Below, piece by piece: positions 24,186 to 31,348 of a DNA stretch of 64,000 nucleotides. Origin of the DNA: Conexibacter sp. CPCC 205762 (lineage in GTDB: Bacteria > Actinomycetota > Thermoleophilia > Solirubrobacterales > Solirubrobacteraceae); NCBI RefSeq assembly GCF_030646155.1, contig NZ_JAUTDN010000001.1:372001-436000 (forward strand), given 5' to 3'. The first letter of the stretch is position 1; the number at the start of each line of letters is the position of its first letter. The position numbers were made by a program, and so were the translations under genes. A model generated the notes under the pieces. It was not told the DNA's origin and did not search any database. It was given only the letters and a program-made list of their open reading frames with translations.

Positions 24186-24824
24186 TCATCCTCTGATCGA
24201 GAGCGCAGGCGACAGCGCGAAGCTGCCTCTGATCTGCGCTTGTAGCCCGACCGTCACGCCTAGCAGCGGGCAGGACGCCCCGCTCGTCGCGCTCACCACC
24301 AGGGTCCACGGCCGTAGCGAGGCCGGCAGCGCGAGCGACGGCACCGAGACGGTGACGCCGTGGCCGACCGGCCCGACCGTGCGGTCGCCTAGGATCGATC
24401 CGAGCAGCGAGAAGCTGCAGCCGAGACTGGCGACCTGCAGCGTGCTGCCGAGGTCGAGCGTGGCGACGGCGACGTTGCCCGAGGCGTCGTCTAGGTGACG
24501 GAAGCTCCCGCTCCAGGCAGCCGGCTGCGTGACGGTAACGACCACGCCGTTTAGCGCGCACGATCTGAAGGCGGTTGCCGCAGCAGCGACGGTCGCCGCG
24601 CCGGCTCTGTCGACACTGACCGGGATCGCGACGCTCGAGCAGCCGATCGATCTCGGGGCGCTGATTATGTCGATCGAGGCGGGTGCGGCCACGAGCGTGA
24701 CCGAGCCAGGGTTGCCGACGGTGTCGGGGTGGGTGCCGCTCGCGGCAGCCGTCCCTGCGCTCAACCCGGCGGCGATCGCGACAGACGCGACGACGACGGT
24801 CGAGCGGAAGACTCGTACCTGCAT
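24186..24824 (-). CDS. Secreted protein of unknown function
   Basis: A 212-residue protein with an N-terminal signal peptide (about residues 1-29, ending AAAS-GT). The mature part is rich in Val, Ala, Ser and Thr, looks all-beta, and contains several cysteines (in IGCSS, FRSCAL, LGCSF and ASCPL) that could form disulfides. ATG at 24824 has GGAGGG six bases upstream. CTA leucine codons and CTAG tetranucleotides, rare in neighbouring genes, suggest somewhat different base composition. No family recognised; a cell-surface or extracellular role is likely. Confidence 0.7.
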   Translation of the reverse strand: MQVRVFRSTVVVASVAIAAGLSAGTAAASGTHPDTVGNPGSVTLVAAPASIDIISAPRSIGCSSVAIPVSVDRAGAATVAAAATAFRSCALNGVVVTVTQPAAWSGSFRHLDDASGNVAVATLDLGSTLQVASLGCSFSLLGSILGDRTVGPVGHGVTVSVPSLALPASLRPWTLVVSATSGASCPLLGVTVGLQAQIRGSFALSPALSIRG

Positions 24825-24868
24825 CACTACCCCTCCTTTTTATGGTGCGAAGGAGCGAGCGTAGTCGG

Positions 24869-25786
24869 TCAGCGCGGCGCAACGACCTCGAAGTCGCGGC
24901 CGGTGAGGCGGTCGAGGGCGTGGAGCTGGTCGTTGTCCCAGCGGGGGCTGGGAACGCCGCTGACGTACCAGGGCGAGCCGTTGTCCGCCAGCAGCAGGCC
25001 GTAGCGCTGCATCGCGACGGCGATCACGCGTGCCTGCGGCGGCAGGCCGCGGAGGCTGACCGAGCGCTTGAGGCGGACGCGCAGGCCCATCGGCGGCAGC
25101 GCGCGGTCGCTCGAGTCGGAGGCGAAGTGCTGCGCCGGCGCGAGGAAGGCGGCGCGGGTGCGCGGCGCGGTGAAGCGCAGCGCGTGCTCGATCGCGCCGG
25201 CGGCGACCTCGTCGTAGCGGGCGAGGCCGGGCAGGATCGGCAGGCCGGCGGCGTCGGCCGAGGTCCAGCCGCGGGTGCGCTGCAGGTCGCCTCTGCGCAG
25301 GTCGAAGATCGCGCCGGAGCCGGCCTTCCAGCTCGCGCCGCCGCCGAGCGGGTGGGCGTCGAACAGCTCGTAGAGCTTGCAGGCGCGCTTGTCGACGACG
25401 AGCACGTGGCGGTCGCCGTCGGCTCCCGCGCCGCCCTCGATCGGCGCCTTCGGCGGGATCGGATAGCGGCCGCGGTCGGACTCGCCGGCGTAGTCGAACG
25501 AGACCTTCACCCGCCGCTGCCCGCCGCCGACGACCGTGTACGGGATCCCGATCGGCCCGCCGTCCCAGCGGCCGGAGCCGAAGTCGGCGTGGAAGCCGCT
25601 GGTCAGGCCGATGCTGGCGATGAGCTTTTGGCTGTCGCGCGCGACAGGGGCGCGGTCGACCCGCTGGTTCCAGGCGGAGCTGGGGTTCAGGACGGGGCAG
25701 CCGGCGATCGTCGGTCTGGCCGCATGCGCCGTCGCGGCGCCGGCGGAGACGACCGCTGCGAGGAGGGCGGGGAGAAGGCCTCGCAC
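24869..25786 (-). CDS. Secreted protein of unknown function
   Basis: A 305-residue protein. Residues 1-22 are a signal peptide (ending THAA). The mature N-terminus reads CPVLNPSSAWNQRVD, and the central part has HVLVVDKRACKLYELF and ASWKAGSGAIFDL. I recall similar secreted actinobacterial proteins of unknown function but cannot name a family. Two cysteines (in AGCPV and RACKL) may form a disulfide. It lies 4 bases after the kinase gene stop on the same strand, so the pair is probably one transcript. Confidence 0.75.
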   Translation of the reverse strand: MRGLLPALLAAVVSAGAATAHAARPTIAGCPVLNPSSAWNQRVDRAPVARDSQKLIASIGLTSGFHADFGSGRWDGGPIGIPYTVVGGGQRRVKVSFDYAGESDRGRYPIPPKAPIEGGAGADGDRHVLVVDKRACKLYELFDAHPLGGGASWKAGSGAIFDLRRGDLQRTRGWTSADAAGLPILPGLARYDEVAAGAIEHALRFTAPRTRAAFLAPAQHFASDSSDRALPPMGLRVRLKRSVSLRGLPPQARVIAVAMQRYGLLLADNGSPWYVSGVPSPRWDNDQLHALDRLTGRDFEVVAPR

Positions 25787-25790
25787 GAGG

Positions 25791-26792
25791 TCAGGCGATG
25801 ATCTTGAGGGCCTTGTGGTCGGCCCAGAAGCGGGCTTCGGGGACGAAGCCGAGGTAGTCGCCGTCGACCTGCAGCGGCAGCTCGCGCTCGTCGCGCGATC
25901 TGATCGTCACCTCGTTCGCGCCGGAGAAGCCGGCGACGCGGCGGTGCTTGACGATGCGGGCGTTCTCGACCAGCGCGCGGAAGGTGACCGTCGGCATGTC
26001 GATCAGGCTGGCGCGCTGCAGCACGACGCCGGCGAGCGTGCCGTCGTCGAGCGCGACGCCCTCGGCCAGCTCGATCGGTCGTCTGCCGAAGTAGGTGTAG
26101 GGCGTCGTGTTCTGGACCATCGCGGTGACGCCCTCGATCTGCGTTCCGTCGACGTCGGCGACCAGGCGCGGGGGCCTGACGACGTAGTCGCGGTTGAAGG
26201 CCGAGACGGCCGCGACGCTGTAGAACCAGGGGCCGAAGCGGGCCTTCAGCCTCGGCCGCGCGTCGACGCGGCGGGTGACGCTGGCGTCGAGGCCGATGCC
26301 GGCGGTGAAGAGGAAGCGGCGGTCGTTGACGACGCCGAGGTCGATCGCGCGCGGCTCGAACGTGTCGGCCAGCCGCAGCAGGTGCTCGGTCGCGTCGACG
26401 ACGTCGTTCGGTATCCCGAGGATCCGCGCGAAGACGTTGGTCGAACCGCCGGGGAGGCAGGTCAGCGGCGTGTCGGAGCCGGCGAGGCCGTTGGCGGCCT
26501 CGTTGACGGTGCCGTCGCCGCCGAAGGCGCAGACGACGTCGTAGCCCTCCTGCGCCGCCTCGCGGCACAGCTCGGTCGCGTGGCCGCGCGCCTCGGTCTC
26601 GACCGAGTCGACCTGATAGCGGCCCTGGAGCGCGTAGACGACGAGGTGCTTGAGCCGGTCGGACACCGTCGTCGCGTACGGGTTGACGATCACGAGCATG
26701 CGCTTGCTCGGCTTCGTCGACCCGAACGTCCCGGCAAGGCGCTCGAGCGAGTCGAAATCGGTGGCGGTCACAGTTCTCTTGTACTCCGCCAT
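25791..26792 (-). CDS. Diacylglycerol/lipid kinase family protein
   Basis: A 333-residue member of the DAGK catalytic (YegS/DgkB/LCB5) family. It shows VNPYATT (about 37-43), the nucleotide-binding GGDGTVNEAANG at 91-102 and PGGSTNVFAR at about 114-123, and the C-terminal beta domain ends with LQVDGDYLG, another family hallmark. It phosphorylates a lipid alcohol, such as diacylglycerol, at the membrane inner face, and may recycle lipids released in envelope synthesis. A 30-residue polar N-terminal extension precedes the domain. ATG at 26792. Confidence 0.88.
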   Translation of the reverse strand: MAEYKRTVTATDFDSLERLAGTFGSTKPSKRMLVIVNPYATTVSDRLKHLVVYALQGRYQVDSVETEARGHATELCREAAQEGYDVVCAFGGDGTVNEAANGLAGSDTPLTCLPGGSTNVFARILGIPNDVVDATEHLLRLADTFEPRAIDLGVVNDRRFLFTAGIGLDASVTRRVDARPRLKARFGPWFYSVAAVSAFNRDYVVRPPRLVADVDGTQIEGVTAMVQNTTPYTYFGRRPIELAEGVALDDGTLAGVVLQRASLIDMPTVTFRALVENARIVKHRRVAGFSGANEVTIRSRDERELPLQVDGDYLGFVPEARFWADHKALKIIA

Positions 26793-26829
26793 GCGGTCGG
26801 TGTTACGCGCCCGTGAAGGGAGGGCGCGG

Positions 26830-27828
26830 CTACAGCCAGCGCCGCTTGCGGAAGAACGCGATCATCGCGCCGCCGACCGCCAGCATCACGCCGATCACGA
26901 CCCAGAACGGCTCGATCGCACCCTCGCCGGGGACGTGCACGTTCATGCCGAAGATCGACGCGATCAGCGTCAGCGGCAGGAACACGACGCTCAGCACGGT
27001 CAGCACGCGCAGGACGTCGTTGAGCTGGTGCGAGAGGACCGATTCGTTGGTCGCCTCCAGCGCCTCGACCGTCTCCTTGTACGTCTCCAGCATCTGCCAG
27101 ATCCGCTCGGAGGCGTCGTTGATGTCGTCGAAGTAGACGTCCATGTCCTCGGCCAGGTAGCGCTGCTTGGTGCGCTCCATGTCGCCGAAGACGGCGCGCT
27201 GCGGCCGCACGACCTTGCGGAAGTTGATGATCTCCTGCTTGACGTTGGAGATGTCGCGCACGACCTCGGCCGAGTTGCCGGCGAAGATCTCGTCCTCGAC
27301 GCGCTCGAGCTTGTTGCCCATCTTCGCGAGCATCGGGAAGCTCGCATCGACGCAGGCGTCGATGATCTTGTAGAGCAGGTAGCCGGTGCCCTTGCCGAAC
27401 CAGTTCTCGCGCAGCTCGTCGTTCTGGCGCAGGCGCTCGAACAGGTACTCGACCGGCTGCAGCGGCTGGTTGGGCAGCGTGATCAGGTAGTCCGGCCCGA
27501 TGAAGAGGTCCAGCTCGGCGGCGTTGAGACGGCCGACCTGCTTGTCGAAGCGGGGGAAGTAGAGGACGATGAAGAGGTAGTCGTCGTACTCGTCGATCTT
27601 GGGCCGCTGGTTGCGCGAGTTGACGTCCTCGTAGTCGAGCGGATGGAAGTCGAAGCGCTCCTCCATCCAGGCGCGGTGGCTCGACCGCGGCTCCTCGATG
27701 TTGACCCAGCGGACGCCGCGGGCCTCGACGATCTCGGGCTGGCGGGACTCAGGCTCGACGGGCGGCAGCGCGACGGCGCCGCGACCACGGCGCACGGGCG
27801 AGAAGCGCGGCTTTGGCATGCTCGGCAT
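26830..27828 (-). CDS. corA: CorA-family magnesium/cobalt transporter
   Basis: A 332-residue CorA-type channel. A large cytosolic domain (about 1-270) contains HPLDYEDV and the long helix with MLAKMGNKLERVEDEIF. Two C-terminal membrane helices (about 272-292 and 307-325) are linked by the selectivity motif GMN in SIFGMNVHVPGEG. Pentamers import Mg2+. The frame is open further upstream, but MPSMPKPRF at 27828 is the best start by length; its Shine-Dalgarno sequence (GAAG) is weak. A small overlapping leader frame begins upstream (27880). Divergent from the SAM riboswitch locus. Confidence 0.88.
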   Translation of the reverse strand: MPSMPKPRFSPVRRGRGAVALPPVEPESRQPEIVEARGVRWVNIEEPRSSHRAWMEERFDFHPLDYEDVNSRNQRPKIDEYDDYLFIVLYFPRFDKQVGRLNAAELDLFIGPDYLITLPNQPLQPVEYLFERLRQNDELRENWFGKGTGYLLYKIIDACVDASFPMLAKMGNKLERVEDEIFAGNSAEVVRDISNVKQEIINFRKVVRPQRAVFGDMERTKQRYLAEDMDVYFDDINDASERIWQMLETYKETVEALEATNESVLSHQLNDVLRVLTVLSVVFLPLTLIASIFGMNVHVPGEGAIEPFWVVIGVMLAVGGAMIAFFRKRRWL

Positions 27829-27880
27829 GACTTCGCGGCTCGTCGCTGAGCTGTTCGCTGGCGTGCGTCTCGTACGGCAT
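27749..27880 (-). CDS. Possible leaderless upstream ORF overlapping the corA start
   Basis: A 43-codon frame starts with ATG at 27880, exactly 7 bases after a TAGAAT box, and overlaps the first part of corA in another frame. The peptide is acidic at first (MPYETHASEQLSDEP) and ends in an arginine-rich tail. It could be a regulatory leader peptide for the Mg2+ transporter, or a chance frame. Mg2+-transporter leader peptides are known in other bacteria; similarity to them is not claimed. Confidence 0.35.
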   Translation of the reverse strand: MPYETHASEQLSDEPRSHAEHAKAALLARAPWSRRRRAAARRA

Positions 27881-27887
27881 GTCTTGC

Positions 27888-27893
27888 ATTCTA
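27888..27893 (-). promoter_or_regulatory. -10 box of the corA transcript
   Basis: TAGAAT on the minus strand, 7 bases before the ATG at 27880. This is the strongest -10 match upstream of corA. Confidence 0.45.
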
Positions 27894-27924
27894 CCCCGCT
27901 CTGCGCAATTTTCGGAACGCCGGA

Positions 27925-27954
27925 TTGCAGCTTCGTCACAGGCCTGCGTATACT
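27925..27954 (+). promoter_or_regulatory. Promoter of the SAM-riboswitch operon
   Basis: TTGCAG (27925-27930) and TATACT (27949-27954) are separated by 18 bases and match the housekeeping sigma consensus well. Transcription would start near 27961, about 10 bases before the riboswitch aptamer. Confidence 0.65.
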
Positions 27955-27970
27955 TCGCGGCACATAGCAG

Positions 27971-28076
27971 TACGCATCCAGAGGGGTGGAGGGTTATGGC
28001 CCTACGAAGCCCCGGCAACCCCCCGCAAGGGGAAGGTGCCAATTCCATCAGGCAAGCAACAAGCCTGGGAGATGTG
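27971..28076 (+). ncRNA. SAM-I (S-box) riboswitch aptamer
   Basis: The conserved S-box landmarks occur in order: P1 5' strand CATC (27975-27978), AGAGGGGTGGAGGG, GGCCC..GAAGCCCCGGCAACC, the pseudoknot-side GGTGCCAATTCC, a hairpin with AGGC..GCCT-like arms, and the closing GGGAGATG with GATG (28071-28074) pairing to CATC. SAM-I aptamers bind S-adenosylmethionine and shut off methionine-supply genes. It is followed by a terminator hairpin that overlaps the Shine-Dalgarno sequence of the next gene. Recognition is by eye. Confidence 0.92.
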
Positions 28077-28094
28077 GTTCGGCGGTTCTTCAGA

Positions 28095-28126
28095 CCTCTG
28101 CCACGGAAACCCGGCGGAGGTTTTTT
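28095..28126 (+). terminator. Riboswitch expression platform: terminator with buried Shine-Dalgarno
   Basis: CCTCTGCC (28095-28102) pairs with GGCGGAGG (28113-28120, one G-U), followed by six T. The GGAGG in the 3' arm is also the ribosome-binding site, nine bases before the ATG at 28130. The hairpin can therefore act by termination, by hiding the start, or both. Confidence 0.8.
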
Positions 28127-28129
28127 CAT

Positions 28130-29365
28130 ATGCCGCCAGAGTCACTGACTTGTAAGGAATGCAAGGCCGTCTACCCGCTCGAGGCGAAGTACGTCTGCGA
28201 GCGCTGCTTCGGCCCGCTGGAGGTCGCCTACGCGCCCGCCGGCGAGATCGACACCGAGGAGCTGCGCCGGCGCATACAGGCCGGCCCGCACTCGCTGTGG
28301 CGCTACCGCGACTTCCTGCCGCTGACGCAGGCGCCGCCGCGCGACACGCTTCCCGCCGGCTGGACGCCGCTGCTGCGCGCCGACCGGCTGGCCGAGAAGC
28401 TCGGCCTGGGCGAGGTCTGGATCAAGAACGACGCCGCCAACCCGACGCACTCGTTCAAGGACCGCGTCGTCGCCGTCGCGCTCGCGCGTGCGAAGGAGCT
28501 GGGCTACCAGACGATCGCGTGCGCCTCGACCGGCAACCTCGCGAACGCCGTCGCCGCCCACGCCGCCGCGGCCGGGCTCGACTCCTACGTGCTGATCCCG
28601 TCGAACCTCGAGGAGCAGAAGATCCTCGCGACCGGCGTCTACGGCACCCACCTGGTCGCCGTCAGAGGCAACTACGACGACGTCAACCGTCTCTGCACCG
28701 AGATCGCGGGCGAGCACGAGTGGGCGTTCGTCAACATCAACATGCGGCCCTACTACTCCGAGGGCTCGAAGACGATCGCGTACGAGATCGCCGAGCAGCT
28801 CGGCTGGGCGATCCCGGACCGGATCGTCGCGCCGATCGCCTCCGGCTCGCTCTTCACGAAGGTCGCGAAGGGCTTCGAGGAGTGGATCGAGCTGGGCCTC
28901 GTCAACGGCACCGTGCCGGTGATGAACGGCGCCCAGGCACTCGGCTGCTCGCCGGTCGCGACCGCGTTCGCCGAGGGCACCGACATCTGCCGCCCGGTCA
29001 AGCCGGACACGATCGCCAAGTCGCTCGCGATCGGCAACCCGGCCGACGGCCCGTACGCCGTCGAGCTGGCGCGTCGCACCGGCGGCTCGGTCGACTCGGT
29101 CACCGACGACGAGATCCGCGCCGGCATCAAGCTGCTGGCGGAGACGACCGGCATCTTCACCGAGACGGCCGGCGGCGTCACCACGGCGGTGCTGAAGAAG
29201 CTCGCCGAGCGCGGCGACATCGACCCGTCCGAGAGAGTCGTCGCCGTCATCACCGGCGAGGGCCTGAAGACGCTTGACACCGTCCGCGGCACGTTCGAGA
29301 CGTATGAGATCGACGCGACCTACGACGCCTTCGAGGCGAAGGTCCCCGGCGCGGTGGCCGCCTGA
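28130..29365 (+). CDS. metM: Threonine-synthase-like PLP enzyme, probable homocysteine synthase
   Basis: A 411-residue fold-type II PLP enzyme. An N-terminal zinc ribbon (C8, C11, C23, C26) is followed by the PLP lysine K110 in NPTHSFKDRVVA and the phosphate-binding STGNLANAVAAHAAA. By family alone it is a zinc-ribbon threonine synthase. Context argues for methionine synthesis: a SAM-I riboswitch controls it, and its stop overlaps (TGATG) the start of a sulfur-carrier protein gene. I recall Streptomyces MetM/MetO, in which such an enzyme makes homocysteine from O-phosphohomoserine and a protein thiocarboxylate. The symbol is by that analogy. True threonine synthase remains the alternative; no hom or thrB gene is adjacent. 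Confidence 0.8.
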   Translation: MPPESLTCKECKAVYPLEAKYVCERCFGPLEVAYAPAGEIDTEELRRRIQAGPHSLWRYRDFLPLTQAPPRDTLPAGWTPLLRADRLAEKLGLGEVWIKNDAANPTHSFKDRVVAVALARAKELGYQTIACASTGNLANAVAAHAAAAGLDSYVLIPSNLEEQKILATGVYGTHLVAVRGNYDDVNRLCTEIAGEHEWAFVNINMRPYYSEGSKTIAYEIAEQLGWAIPDRIVAPIASGSLFTKVAKGFEEWIELGLVNGTVPVMNGAQALGCSPVATAFAEGTDICRPVKPDTIAKSLAIGNPADGPYAVELARRTGGSVDSVTDDEIRAGIKLLAETTGIFTETAGGVTTAVLKKLAERGDIDPSERVVAVITGEGLKTLDTVRGTFETYEIDATYDAFEAKVPGAVAA

Positions 29366-29637
29366 TGGCCGTCACGGTGAAGATCCCGACGCAGCTGCGC
29401 GCCGCCACCGGCGGCGCGTCGACGGCGAGCGTCGACGGGACGACCGTCGGCGAGGTGCTCGACGCGCTCTACGCCGAGTTCGGTGAGCTGCGCGAGCGGA
29501 TCGCCGACGACGGCGGCCTGCGCCGCTTCGTCAACGTCTACATCGGCGGCGAGGACATCCGCTTCCTCGACGGCCTCGAGACGTCCGTCTCCGACGGCGA
29601 CGAGGTGACGATCCTGCCGGCGGTCGCCGGCGGCTGA
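29365..29637 (+). CDS. metO: MoaD/ThiS-like sulfur-carrier protein
   Basis: A 90-residue ubiquitin-fold sulfur carrier. It begins with VTVKIPTQLRAATGG, has the typical VGEVLDALYAEFGELRERI helix and VYIGGEDIRFLDGLET strand-loop, and ends exactly in Gly-Gly after ILPAVAGG. That tail is what an E1-like enzyme adenylates and converts to a thiocarboxylate. It is translationally coupled to the threonine-synthase-like gene and shares its SAM riboswitch, so it most likely supplies sulfur for homocysteine. No E1 (MoeB/ThiF-like) or JAMM protease gene is in the window. MoaD for molybdopterin is less likely given the neighbours. Confidence 0.85.
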   Translation: MAVTVKIPTQLRAATGGASTASVDGTTVGEVLDALYAEFGELRERIADDGGLRRFVNVYIGGEDIRFLDGLETSVSDGDEVTILPAVAGG

Positions 29638-29645
29638 GCCGGACG

Positions 29646-29665
29646 CCGGAGCTTCGTCGCTCCGG
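29646..29665 (+). terminator. First hairpin after the sulfur-carrier gene
   Basis: CCGGAGC and GCTCCGG pair perfectly around TTCGTC, nine bases after the stop. It lacks a T tract and precedes a stronger terminator. Confidence 0.5.
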
Positions 29666-29688
29666 AAAGAGAAGTTCCGACGCGCCAG

Positions 29689-29713
29689 ACGGCGGCCATT
29701 GGCCGCCGTTTTT
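29689..29713 (+). terminator. Intrinsic terminator of the SAM-riboswitch operon
   Basis: ACGGCGGCC and GGCCGCCGT form a perfect nine-base-pair stem with loop ATT, followed by a five-T run. It closes the two-gene operon. Confidence 0.88.
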
Positions 29714-29768
29714 CATAGCGGAAGCTCCATCATCCTGCACAAAAAGCGGTGCACCAGCGGTCCGGGGG

Positions 29769-29843
29769 CATACTTTCGGTCAGTCAGGAAGCCCTGACCA
29801 TCAAGTAACCGTTTCTCTGGTCGATGATCGACGGGTAACGGTT
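29769..29843 (+). promoter_or_regulatory. Structured upstream region of secreted repeat protein
   Basis: A CATACT -10-like box (29769-29774) is followed by alternative helices, GGTCAG/CTGACC (29778-29783/29794-29799) against TCAGG/CCTGA. A nested palindrome comes next: AACCGTT (29807-29813) and AACGGTT (29837-29843) around GTCGAT-G-ATCGAC (29820-29832). This could be operator DNA or a folded leader RNA; no known riboswitch class was recognised. Confidence 0.4.
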
Positions 29844-29892
29844 CATACGATCATCCGCTGGCCTTTGAGGCTGGGGATTGGGAGGTTCCCGG

Positions 29893-31194
29893 ATGTTACG
29901 TTTCCCACGCTCGGCCGCGGGCGTGTCCATCGCCGTGCTTGCCACGTCGGCGCTCGCCCCACCGGCGATCGCGGCAGCCCAGGCGCCGTCACCTGCGCAG
30001 TACCAGACGCGCGGGCTGCTCGACGACCTGCTCGGCAATGTCGGAGATCTGCTGGGCAACCTGCTCGGAAGCAGTCAGCAGAGCCAGCTCACGGCGCTGA
30101 TCCAGCAGCTGACCGCTCTTGGCGGGACCAACCCGACCGGAGACACGCTCAGACCGCTGACCGATCTGCTGACGCAGTTGGGCGGGGCGCAGGGGCTCCC
30201 GCTCGACACGAGAGCGCTGATCACCCAGGTCACGGGCCTGCTGAACGGCGCCGGCAGCACGCCGCTCGACGGCAGCCTGCTGGCGCCGGTCGCCAATCTG
30301 CTGCGGCAGCTGGCGGCTGCGAGAGGTCTTCCGCAGCCTGCGGCAGACCTGCTCAACCAGCTCGCCAACCTGCTCTCGTCCAGCAACACGGGTCTGCCGC
30401 TCGGCAGCCTCGACCTGCTGCCGAGCGTCATCGACGGGCTCAACAGAGCGCTCGTCGGGCTCGAGAGAGCTGGCGGCACGCCGACCGCCGACCTGCTCCA
30501 GCCGCTGATCCCGCTGCTGCAGCAGGTCGCCGGCACAGCCGGGCTGCCGCAGCCGCTGAGAGACCTGATCAACCAGGTGATCGATCTGCTCAGAGGCGCC
30601 ACCGGCGCGCTCGATCCGCTGCTGTCGACCCAGATCAGCACGATCCTCGACCTGATCGGCAACACGCCTGGCGTCTCGAGAGAGACGAGAACGACGATCG
30701 AGAGAACGACCCAGATCCTGAACAACGCGACCCCGGGCGCCGGCGGTCAGGGTGGACAGGGCGGTCAGGGCGGCCAGGGCGGCGGCACGGGCACCGGCGC
30801 CGGCGGCACGGGCGGCACCGGCCTCAGCATCAGACGGGCCGCGACCACCAGAGACAAGGCGGTCATCAAGCGGGTCGTCGTCAACAAGCAGAAGACGATC
30901 GCCTCGGTGCGGCTCGCCTGCCCGTCCGGCGCACCGGCGGTCTGCGCGACGACGCTGCGGGCGGCGGTCGCGGGCAAGTCGTCGAAGACGGCCTCGACGC
31001 GGATCGGCCAGGGCAAGTCGAAGGCCCTGAAGCTGAAGCTGACGAAGGCGGCGACGAAGCAGCTCAAGAGACGGGGCGGCAAGGTCACCGTCGTCGCGAC
31101 GACGAAGTTCGGCACCAAGTCCTTCAGCGCGAAGGCGACGGTGTCGGTCAAGAAGGCAGCGAAGGCGAAGGCGAAGGCGAAGGCGCGCCGCTGA
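29893..31194 (+). CDS. Secreted Leu-rich repeat-like protein with basic tail
   Basis: A 433-residue protein with a signal peptide (about residues 1-29). Residues 35-285 form loosely repeated amphipathic units of about 35-40 residues, each with a LLxxLxxLLxxL core and GLP, GTP or GSTP breaks. A Gly/Gln-rich linker (GGQGG repeated, then GGTGTGAGG) leads to a basic C-terminal domain (about 315-433) ending in Lys-Ala repeats. ATG at 29893 has GGAGG eight bases upstream. It is probably attached to the wall or surface, with the basic tail binding acidic polymers; that is inference. No known family recognised. Confidence 0.75.
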   Translation: MLRFPRSAAGVSIAVLATSALAPPAIAAAQAPSPAQYQTRGLLDDLLGNVGDLLGNLLGSSQQSQLTALIQQLTALGGTNPTGDTLRPLTDLLTQLGGAQGLPLDTRALITQVTGLLNGAGSTPLDGSLLAPVANLLRQLAAARGLPQPAADLLNQLANLLSSSNTGLPLGSLDLLPSVIDGLNRALVGLERAGGTPTADLLQPLIPLLQQVAGTAGLPQPLRDLINQVIDLLRGATGALDPLLSTQISTILDLIGNTPGVSRETRTTIERTTQILNNATPGAGGQGGQGGQGGQGGGTGTGAGGTGGTGLSIRRAATTRDKAVIKRVVVNKQKTIASVRLACPSGAPAVCATTLRAAVAGKSSKTASTRIGQGKSKALKLKLTKAATKQLKRRGGKVTVVATTKFGTKSFSAKATVSVKKAAKAKAKAKARR

Positions 31195-31223
31195 GGCGGC
31201 CGACCCTTCGCGGCAGGGGCGCC

Positions 31224-31256
31224 GAGGACCGTCGCGCGTTTGGCGCGGCGGTCCTC
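31224..31256 (+). terminator. Long hairpin after the secreted repeat protein gene
   Basis: GAGGACCGTCGCGC and GCGCGGCGGTCCTC form a 14-base-pair stem with one G-U pair and a GTTTG loop. There is no T tract after it. Confidence 0.6.
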
Positions 31257-31348
31257 GTGCGATGGTGGAGGCGAGGCGGCTCGCGGGATGCGAGCCGCGC
31301 GCCTACGATCGTGCGGCAGCAGGACGCTGCCGAACCGGGGAGCAGCGG

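Noticed and set aside
29365..29637. MoaD for molybdopterin synthesis
   Set aside because: No moaA, moaC, moaE or mog gene is near; the gene is coupled to a PLP enzyme and lies under a SAM riboswitch.
29769..29892. Known riboswitch class (for example c-di-AMP ydaO) before the secreted repeat protein
   Set aside because: The arms are palindromic, but none of the conserved core sequences of riboswitch families I know could be found.
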